The translations under genes were made by a program, and so were the position numbers. Under the pieces are notes generated by a model, which saw only the letters and a program-made list of their open reading frames with translations, ran no database searches and was not told where the DNA came from. 64,000 nucleotides of DNA from Paralvinella palmiformis (taxonomy: Eukaryota > Annelida > Polychaeta > Terebellida > Alvinellidae). The stretch is taken from positions 285,001-349,000 of the forward strand of contig JAODUP010000487.1 of assembly GCA_025642065.1 (NCBI GenBank), written 5' to 3'. Below are positions 47,141 to 58,894 of this stretch, piece by piece. How positions within the stretch are numbered: position 1 is the first letter of the stretch; the number at the start of each line of letters is the position of its first letter.

Positions 47141-48354
47141 TTGCGTGTATGCACGTACGTACGTGTGTATGTATCTGCGTGCGTGCGTGCGTGCGTGCGT
47201 GTGTCTGCGTATGTTTCAAAACAACTCACTTGAAGTGACAAAAAGACAGAGCCTCACCAATACAAAACACTTGGGTTTATTTGTTAATTCACTCAACGAA
47301 GAAGAAATATTTAGATAACCCATTCACACTTTAACACCCACCTCTAACAATATTGCCATTGAAAACGAGGGTTTGCTTAATAATATATTTTGACGTGTAG
47401 ACAATAACACTTTGTTATTGTTACAGAAAGCTGGCATTAAGATGAATGATGGCGTAATAACTTTTCCAACAATTCTATCTGACACTGTTTGTTTTCTAAA
47501 CTTTATTTTGGGATACTCTAATGAAAGAAAGTCCATCGGATCGTTTTATAGATAGATATATAATGTTACTTGAAAAAGTAAATACAGAACGTTCAGTAAG
47601 ATTGTTCACAAATACAACATGGGATCTGAATTATTTGCATTTTTCTGTGGGTTAAAGCAATTGCTTTTAAATTTCCACCCAACTCCAAAATCTATAATTC
47701 CTCATTGGTGAGTAATGGTAAGATTAAATCTAGTCGGTTATGCGTAGAACGTCACTACTCTCTGTGTGCCATAAGTGGTAGCCGACTTAAAGTGATCTAT
47801 TTAAACACAAACTAATAATGGACGTTTCTACCCACACACACAAAAAAAATACATATATTTTATATATAACTTGCAATATATAAGTACTAATAAGTACTAA
47901 TAATGTTAATAAACTTTTAATATTATTACTAATAGTCATTCGAAAACGGCCTTCAAAGAATCGTTTAAACACTACAACGAAAAACAATAACAACAACAAT
48001 AACAACAACAACAACAATAACAACAATAACAACAACAACAACAACAGCAACATTATCAAACAATTACAGGAAGTTATTCCAAATTATATTAATATTTAAT
48101 TGATATAATGTTTAATGGATGGATTGTTGATGGAAGTTTTTTTTAAATAAATCAACGTACAGATTGAAGTTTTAATGAAGCTGACATCGGTGTATTGTGA
48201 AACTTTAAATGAATTAGCACCCCCTCCCCGCCCCCGGACTTCAACCAGACGCTGAATACGTGCGGCCAACAAACATGACCTATATGAATAGGTCAAGTCA
48301 GATAACTGTACATCTGATTTCGGTCAATATATTACACAATTTTTATTATTATTT

Positions 48355-48398
<44 letters not shown>

Positions 48399-49285
48399 GC
48401 GAAATGGCAGTTATTATTCACCTCAAATGAGCGAGACCCATATGGTCTAATTTACTGCTTCACCACGGGGACTAATTCTAAACAGTTTTACATTTTACAA
48501 TAGCCACTGCCGGGATTCGAACCTCCAACCTCCCGCACAGCAATCATATATCAGTGTATATATACATACAATAACGCTGAATGTTTATGGTCGATTATAC
48601 AATTAGTCACTCATTTAAATGTATAATGGCAGAATGTCGAACAAAATTGCAAAAAAACTTAAAGCCACTATAACTCAATAGTCCATTAAAGTTACAGCTA
48701 AATTTAAATTAAGACTGTATACCTCCTTTCTTGGTAGTGTGCGCATGCGTGCGTGCGTGTGTGTGCGTCTCTCTCTCTCTCTCTCTCTATGTTTGTGTGT
48801 ATATATGTGTGCGTACGTGCTTAGGTGTGTGTGAACACGTCCCTTTATTAACAATGGGTTCACCGAATAATTTGTGTTTGTTCGAAATACTAAAAACGTT
48901 CTCCGTTAATTTTAAATTGCTGAGTTCTGTGAACGGTGAGCCTGATTTATCGGAACAATTTAGTTTTTATTACAATAAGAATCATCTACATGTTGTTTAA
49001 ACTGAACATCTGAACTGATGTCACTTTTTAGAAATGGCAGTCACAGAATATAAAACTATTTTGTTATTTATCAAGGAAATTTCTGAAATATGAGGATTCT
49101 TATTTAATTTAGTTTTTACGATTTTTTAATATTAATTTCAGTTTATTTTTGATATAATCTATAAAAAACACTAACATAAATCAAGGTTATTAATAATACA
49201 GCAACAAAAAGTTAAGATGCGACTTCGCTTGTTCTAAAAAATATTTAGATGATTTATGTATATGATATATGCAGATGATATATGT

Positions 49286-49342
<57 letters not shown>

Positions 49343-49374
49343 TGTGTGTGTGTAGTCTGTGTGTGTGTGTGTGT

Positions 49375-49448
<74 letters not shown>

Positions 49449-49699
49449 ATATGATATATGTAGGTGATGATGATGGTTGATGTTTTACGGCCACTTTTGT
49501 GCACACAGTAGGCTAAATGGGCCGAGCGACATCCGTAGGTAATGAAGCGAAGTCAAAGATGAAACAACCTTCAGATATGTCCACGCCGAGATTCGAACAC
49601 GGGTGCTAGTGATCTATGATATAACACGCTACCGCTAGACCCTGATATAAATGTATATGATATATGTATATGAACGAATAATTACACAATTCGATCGCT

Positions 49700-49749
<50 letters not shown>

Positions 49750-50067
49750 TTCTACCCTATATGTCAAGACCGTAATTTGGGGCCATATTATGTTACAGCT
49801 ACGTCTTATACACAGGATTTTTTAAATATCATTAATCATTAATCAAAACTACAAACAGGGTAGATAGTAAACATATTGATATTGACATCTCACATAAGAA
49901 AACATTAAAACAAAACATCACATTAGCAATGTTTACAAACAACCAGTCAACTTCTGCTTTCTAGAATTTATATTATAACCCGTGATCCAAATCAGCTGAC
50001 AGCTATTCCATTAATTATATTTCATGCTGAAGACGAGCATGTATTAACACACACACACACGCACACA

Positions 50068-50098
<31 letters not shown>

Positions 50099-51873
50099 CA
50101 ATGGTGACTACTAATGTTTGTAATTTCTAGTTGAATACAAAAATATCCCTTTCCCATCGTCTACTGTAAAACAACAAAACGATATTCCTCAAAAGCGATG
50201 ACTTTTCACGATGTCTGCCTTAATAGTATTCATCAAAATTTCTTTTATATGACTGTCTACGAACTACGTCGCCGAAAATATGAATTGTCTATGCCGTATA
50301 AATGTTAGGATGCCATTAAGCCAAAGATGATAACAAGTGACCAGTTTACACAGATGTAATATGTATCCAAGGTAAAAAGGATTTTTATTATCAATTAAAT
50401 ATCGCAGAAATACCTAAAATAACTAGTTTATGAATAATATAAACGCGTTATTTTATCAAATTTCAAGAAATAATTGTCTCAATACTTAACTAGAATTTCA
50501 ATTTTTTCTATATTAATACTAAGTGTGGCTTTCCACGATCAGTCAACGTCACATATTAGTAATTCGGCATCGTGTTATTATTATTATTATTATCATTATT
50601 TTAAATACGTAATAAATTTGATCTATAGAGCAATAATCACGAGCCCAAACTACATTAATATCCTGTCATCACTCAGTGCCCAGTTTAATTACCCGCCCCT
50701 AAATTTACTGCCCACATTCACAGCAAAAGTGGAATGAGTTCATCAGTATTCACGTGGAAGGTTTTTTTTTAATTATAAACGACCTTTTACGTGTATATGT
50801 GACATGTCTGCGGAAAACGGATCAAAATTTGATAAGAAGAAGAACAGAAGAAAAAAAGGTTTGGCCTAAAAGCTGTCAAATATACAGAAATGAAAAGCGG
50901 TTTCGATGTTGTACAATCCCATAGCGTACCGATCTAAATAGTGAGCCGTTTAGAACGATGTTCCGCAAACCTCCAAGTCGGTGTTCGGACCGAACCTAGA
51001 TACCTGTGTTTGTGACGCGTTAGCGGTGTTGGGCGGGCCCTTGGTCATACGTCCAAGGTGTGACGTCAGTGGCGAGGATAAACAAACCGTTTGATTCAAT
51101 TACTAAATTATTCCATAAAGTCTCTGAACTGTACCGAGGATGACGACTTGATGTAAATATACAACGACATCTAAACACCCACCCACCCACCCACCCACAC
51201 TGGCCACCCAAACCAATTAAAATAGGGATATGACTGCCTGGTGGAGGTGAACATTCGTATGAGATTTATTAATGTTTAATCCTCATATTTAATCCTAGTA
51301 ATTGTTTCTTTAACAACGTACGGCGCTATATGCTCTATATAGGGATCGTGGCTATAGTAAACTTAGAACGGGAAAAGGAACATACAAAGGGGGGTGAATC
51401 CGACAACGACGACGACGTCGACGACTTCGACGACGACAACATCACCGATAACACTAGCCACAACAAAACGACAACATTGGTACACCTTATGTACTTACCT
51501 GTAACCTGTGAGCTAGATGCTATCCTTATAGCTACTATTGTTACCACGGCAACAAGAACGACCAGTGCCAATATAAGGACAAGGAATAATGCCTTTTCCA
51601 GCGACGTCCTCCGGCTCCACCATGACTGGCCTCCATCAGGGCTGATAATATATAGAGAGAAAAGATGTGAGAAACAGGTAAGACGATAGGATTACCAATA
51701 GAATATGGTTATGATGTGATAACGGTGTGATAAAGTTGACATCATCGCGACGTGTTGTGGCCAAAATATTGTCACCTTTTTATCAAATGTTATTGTTAGA
51801 ATCTGGACGACTTTCTTAAGATATTGTGGTTTATGATTTATTATATGACGTAATAATGCGCATAATGGTTTCT

Positions 51874-51939
<66 letters not shown>

Positions 51940-52239
51940 GCCATTGGTCATACGATGCTCAGTTCCAAACATATCATATTCAACTGCCAGACGAGGTCTT
52001 CCTCCATTCCGTGACATAGTATCCAGGATTTTGCTTTTTTTATTACACGGCGAAGGTCAGCAAACAGTGACCTTGATTAGATGACTGTGGCTGGTTATTA
52101 TTCTCTATGGTGAGTCTTGTCAGTTTGTTATCTCTGCTATATAACATCAGAGACTCCTTGACAATAAACAGCGTCGTGTTTGTATAGGCAGATGAGATGT
52201 CAGAATAAACATTATCTACACACACACACACACACACAC

Positions 52240-52272
<33 letters not shown>

Positions 52273-55200
52273 CATAGTGCAATCTATCACAACAATGATA
52301 GGTTTCACGATGCCGCTTATAACAATAAGATATACCACTTAGTTGGGTTCTCTGTTCGTTTGGCTTTGTATGTATGTTTGTTTGTTTGTTTGTTTGTTTG
52401 TTGTTGTTAATGTTGCTGTTGTTGTTGTTGCGTTTTGTTTGAGAGGGATCATTTATAAGCTATTGACAACTTTATTTTTAAATTAGCATTTTTATAACAC
52501 CAATATCACTACATCGTAAATTACTCTATTTTAACAATCTATTATGCTTATCGTGTACGAACCGTGTTTACTCCAATTTATCAAACTTAACAGTGCGCGA
52601 TATCGGCTTTGATTCGTTGCTTTTTTCGTGTTGTTGTTGTTGTTGTTGTAACCGAATGATTGGATTAGCACGATTCTAGTGTAAACGTAGATAAATGAAA
52701 AGAAAGGATAGATAAATAAAGCTGCGGGCAATTTACAACACTACCTGTACAACAAACTAGGTGACATATACAATGGATGCGATAATAAATGGGTCACGGG
52801 GTCGTCGTATGTGTTATAGGTCTCTATCTTTCTCTCTCTCTCTCTGTGTGTGTGTATACGCCCCAGTTCGCAATATAACACACAGAGAGAGAGAGAGAGA
52901 GGGGGGGGGGGGATAGGAAGACAAGTACACTCTTAGACGCGACGGTCATAATTATATTTTTACATAATTAATTAATTATGCCTGTTCGTGGCAGACATCG
53001 AGCTGGTAAAACGCATCGTTCACAAGTTTTAAGAATTAGCACCTTACCATCACACATGTAACAACCGCGAGATGATAACCAAGTTCTTAGAACAGTGTGT
53101 TGCAAGTACACACGCGCGCGCGCGCGCACCCACCCACCCACACACACACACACTAAGAAGTGGACCATTTCACACACGTATTATTGATACAGCATGTAAA
53201 CGGATAGCCCGATATATGATAATGTAAAATGACATTAGATAACATGATGAGTCTTTGACCAAGAAACAACAAACACACAAATGTCAACATCACTTTACTC
53301 TAAGACGATGTCGTGAACTGTGACCTAATTCTAAGTTTGGAATGTTGTTTGTTGTTAATATTGTTGTTGTCGATAGCTCGGGGTTTTGTTGTTGTAATAT
53401 TTGTTGTTGACCGTTTAGCTTTTCGGTGTGTGTGTGTGTGTGTGTGTGTGCTTTTATACGTTTTGGCAAGAACATACAACCATTCTGTGTTTAACCGTTT
53501 ACTGGTAAATGAACTTGTTGTTGTTGTTGTTGTTATAGAGTTGTTTAGCCTCGGTGATGATCACACCTGGGACATATGACCGAGGGGTGATTCCGTAAGC
53601 GGCGAAAAATACCACAAACACAGGTATTAGTAGGATTCGAACCCACAACCTGGAGGTTTACGGCGCAGTACTCTAACAACCGCGTTATCGCAGTGCCATG
53701 CAAAATGAACTGACCTGACAACAGGTGGCGTTAATGTGTAGAGGAACGACAACAATATCTATTGTACGTAGGATGTGAATGTCAGTCAGTCAGTCAGTCA
53801 GTCGGAGCAATCGTATACGGCAAACGAATACATGCACGTCCATGTGCATATACGTGTACATACAAACCCCGCCGGTGTGACGTAGGGGTACGAATTAGCC
53901 CGACTGACGCGACGACGATGAACGCCAGAAAGATGTCGCGTCTATTTCTAGCTCACACAATATCTAATATTAATTGGGCTTCACAATAAAATCGGAAGTC
54001 TCGGATTCTGTACACAATCGAGTAGTTTTCGTCCTATAACCCAACATTTCTGGCAGCTTAGCCTCGTAATAAAAGCCATTAATCGGCAGCTCTCACCTCC
54101 ACACGGCAATTATCTTGAATATTATATTATTACCGTCACAATATCTGACCCCCCCACACACACACACACACATACACACACACACACACACAGGAATGTA
54201 TCGACGGAGGCCTTTAATCTGCCTGCGGCGTGAAACACACACAAAAAAGTTAAGCTTCCAATCTAAGACATAACGAGGGGGGGATCGTTGTTGGGAACCG
54301 TTCACTTCGATTAGAAAATTTTGTTTATTTCGATTTTTGTCGTTTCAACAAAAACGTCGTCGCGTCGAAAGTGAAACTGCCGCCCAGTTTATGTAAACAG
54401 GTGTATCTCAGACGGGAACAATGATGAAATGGGGTCCGCTCCCTCGATCTGAAACTAAAAACTGGTTAATGTTTGGCGACCAAAGCCGAGATCTGAGTGT
54501 ATCTTAGACGATAATTCAGGACGTCGGCCTGACTATTGAGGTTGCTAATTATGGGCTGCTTAATCCGAGTACAATTCTAAAAACTGGAGTGAAACTTGAG
54601 TCAGGTGGGAGGGGGTCGGGGGGAGACGGGTTTAGATTCGGTGAAAACTGCAGCCGATTTTGGCCTAACTTTCAAATGATCTGGCACTCGGTCGGGCAAG
54701 AAGAATGCATTCACGCTAAGTTGTGAAATTTCCTCGCTTTAAGTTTGAGGAGCTCGATAGAAACGACCTGGAACGGTTACGAGTTATAGGCAAAATGACG
54801 AAATACCTTTTGATCTCCACCGTGTCTTCTTTTCCGCTACCGTTGCAGCTGTTAATTGCAGCTGGCTTAGCAGCCGTCGACACCGGCTGATACACCGTGC
54901 TGTTCATCTCCGCGTTTAATATCCGAGCAGTTCACGCACACACTACACTGGCCGCGCGAGTCCGCGCACGTGGCTGGCAAGAAACAAGGCACACAGCGAA
55001 AGACGCCGTCGCCGCCTCCACCACCACCGCCGCGCACCACACCACCACCGCCGCGCGCCACACAACCACAGCACCACACAAACCCTCTAGCTGACGCTAA
55101 TTACCGCCCAGAACGTTGGTGCTCGCCGGGAGTGCCTCATCCCATAAGCGGACTATCACACAGACGGACGGACGGACAGACAGACAGACGGACGGACAGA

Positions 55201-56500
55201 CAACGCACGTTGTTCACGTCCCGACGTCCTACACGGCCGCCGATCTACCAGACTCCCATGGCATCGGTTATCGTGCGCCCGCGTGCGAGTACTCGTCGAT
55301 ATATTCCTCCGTCAGCAGGTTATTCGGCGGTGAGATATCAGCGTCTCAAAGTCCAATCGATGTGCGTCTTTTGTCTATATCTCGACAGCTAGCTATCTAT
55401 ATCTATCTCTAGCTATCTATCTAGCTATCTATATCTAGCTATCTGTCCAGTTATCTATATCTATCTCTAGCTACCTGTCTAGCTATCTGCCGCCAGATAT
55501 ATTAATTAGTGCGAACTGCTCCAAGAAGCGACTATCTCTCTCACGTCGGCATCCCTTCTCGGCGACGACTGAACCACGATCCACGACGATGACGACGTCG
55601 CCTGCCCCGCCTGTCCTTAGACGACACGGAGCGGGCTGCCACCGGCTGTCAAGGAAGACGCCGAGCGATAATTGATGACAGCTCTCGAGACCGGCCCCCC
55701 CGCGGCTACGGATAAAGGGCTCGTGGACACGGTGACGGCGAACAACACCGAGAACAATGAAGACAATTAGCGAGAGACACCTCAGAGCCGGTGCCCGGAC
55801 GACGATCAAAGGAAGCCGACACGTTTAGCCAAAACGTACGCCCGACAGAGGGAGGGGGGGTTGCGTATCACGCGGGGACCTCCACCGTCCGCGACGCCGT
55901 CGTAGCTTCCCGCGATTTGCCTTTCTCCGGGCGAGTGTCACCACGTACGACGAATCGACTTCCCGTTCTTTGCTCGGCCAGCACCAACTGAGGCATTATC
56001 CGAGTGACATCGAGCTCATATCGAGAGAGAGACCCACACTGAGCCACAGTGAGCCACAGCTAACTGAGAGTGAGAGAGAGTGAGAGATGTTCCGCTATTA
56101 TTATTATTATTATTTGCTGTCAGTGGAGATCCTCGCTGTGACCACCATCACCGGGGTCTCTGGTCTCGTCAAACAGAATATAATAACACACACACACACC
56201 GACACACACACACACACACACACACCGTACAGCGAGGCCTCTCATACGACTTAAGAGGCTAACCTCTGGCGGACATTCCGCGTCACACTCGGCACTGTTT
56301 GATGGACGCAATACACGGTAGAAGACGCGGTCTCCTTCAACGATGCCTTCCTGTTTTTACCGAGGGCAGCCCGCAATAAGGCCATCGGGTACCATGGTTA
56401 TTCTAATAGGTTATCACTCGGTGTGCGTCGGGGTGTGTGTGTGTGTGTGTCGTATGAGGATGAATCTAAGCAGTCGAACGTGTTCCTGACCTTGTTAGAG

Positions 56501-56531
<31 letters not shown>

Positions 56532-57468
56532 ACGTGTTCCCGTTCTCCTCAGTTTGTCATCTGCACATTTCCTATTCTCATGCCATCCACGAACGGCGTA
56601 AACGAAATGAAGCTCGCCCGTTAGACGTAGACCGACACTTAGTTAACCAATCATAATAGAGTTCTAGAAAACGTGGATAATGATCGAGTGACGGGTCTAT
56701 TGAGAAATGTTAACCCTACGACCTCCACCCATCACCACCCCCCCGCTCGAGGGGCCGCGTTTTGTTATAGTTCAGCCAGCCTTTGTCCCGGTCTCAATAA
56801 CATTCTCGAGTCACTGATGTGAAATGTAATTATTAATCATAAGTGCCCCGGTATGCGGTTTAAATGCATGGATGGACGTATTCATAGGCGCCTATCTGTA
56901 TGTTTTGGAACGGATCGGCAACGAAGGCGAGCAATCAACGATGTTTACCAGTTTAAAGCTTTACGCACTTTTGTCCATCAATCACTACACACACACACAC
57001 ACGTGCATATATATATATATATATATGTGTGTGTGTATGTGTTTTACAAATAGAACCCTTTCCGGCTGCGCAGTACACGAGCAGCTGTGTTTGATCGCCA
57101 TAAGACACGCTATGCGTGTTTGATAAAGATGTTTTAAGTGTGATCCAAAAAAGGGGAACAAGTAGTGACGCCTGGCGGATGGTCACTTTATTATCAGTTT
57201 GTGATAGCAGACGAACTATCATCCCTTTACGTTTGATAGTATAACTAATTACGGTTGATGTATAATAGATCAGAAAATGTACGTGGGTCTCCGCGACTGA
57301 CCTAGTTGCGCGTTGGCCACACATTTCTTGGACTCGGGTTCAAATCCTAGCATATGTTTGAAGGATATGTCATCTTTCAATTCGGCTCGCTTCATTTATC
57401 TTCGAATATTGCTTGTCCCATTTACAAACCTTGTATAAAAACGGGTAATAGTAAAGATACACACACAA

Positions 57469-57508
<40 letters not shown>

Positions 57509-58358
57509 ATCAAAATACTTGACTCTTGATCTCATTCTGCGTTATTTAGCCATAGTCGACTTAGCCACTTGATTATGTACTTAAGGGGCCTCGCTCGGAT
57601 GAGAGAATTTATTACTTGGATTAGCAGCACCTTGGCTACTGATTGTGAAGTGTTCGTATATAGACATAATCTATTAGCTGGTAAGCTTAAATAAACTCTC
57701 AGGGAGTTGCCGATTTTCGCCAAAATTACCCGCCGATTTCGATTGGCGGTGATGCGGCCGCATTTAAGAAAACGAGATGACCTAAACGTTCCGATATTGA
57801 GCCGATTTCAACAAACACGCCACCATCTAATTCAGCCCCCCCCCCCATCCTTGGTTGATGACAGCCGACGAGGTCTTCGTATAAATTATCCATCGGGGTT
57901 TGAACGGCTCGTTGCTCGCATCACCCCTCGATCATCGTGGACGCGGGACGAACTCGATTCTAGAACAGCAGCAGGTTTCGGATAAAAACGAAGAGAAAAA
58001 ATGTAGTCCGCAGAATGGCGGCACTAAAATTGACAATTCGACCAGCTGGCGGAGTGATAACTGATTCAATTATTGTCTTGCTCCTCCCCTTAAACAGTGT
58101 AACATCTGTTCTCTTAATCCATCTTAGTGCCTTCACTATAAGACAAGAAGCGTAAGATTTTGTTACCGGGTTGAGAGCTAAGAGATGGCTAAGTCATCGG
58201 GCAATTGTTTATCAGTTCTCTGGCCGATGGAACGAATCTAAATAGGCCATTATTTATTAATACGGTTGCCATGACAACGGATATTATGAAGTAAATCTAC
58301 CACCGAAGACGGAAGGGCGAGTTCCGTCAATTACGTCACGACGTTGAGTACGACATCG

Positions 58359-58398
<40 letters not shown>

Positions 58399-58860
58399 TC
58401 CGCCTCGATTACGGTGGGTACCCGACTCTGGGACGATTAACAAAATCGTCCCAATCAGCTCTCTGAACACCATCCAATCAATGCCGACGAGAAGCGGTCA
58501 ACTCTGACCCCTAAGTAGGCCACACAAGGCCGAGACTTTCGTGTTATAAGAGATGGGCGTCGTCGTAGACGATGTTTGACGTCGACAGAAGAAACAGGAA
58601 CAACGAACAACAACGTCGGTTAGATGAAGGGCAGCGATCGGATGGCGTTGTTTACGAGGAGCATCTGAACCCCGTAATAAATCATCGGTTGGTTGGCCAT
58701 TATAGAAGCGGACCACCTTTGACATCCATTGTCAACAAATCGGTGTACGTCGTTTGTATGACATGGCAGGCGACAGAGAAACGAACTGAGCTGACTTTGA
58801 TTAAATATCGCCCATCTTCAATCTTGTGTCATAAATACGGATGACAGGTGATCAATTAAG

Positions 58861-58894
<34 letters not shown>

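Noticed and set aside
48480..48545. Possible tRNA gene on the minus strand (GGTTCGAATCCCGGC)
   Set aside because: The acceptor stem and D-arm do not pair, and a long (ATT)n tail follows, so it is a SINE-type remnant.
58498..58725. Minus-strand 75-codon frame considered as another first exon
   Set aside because: No donor with the required phase; no recognisable residues.
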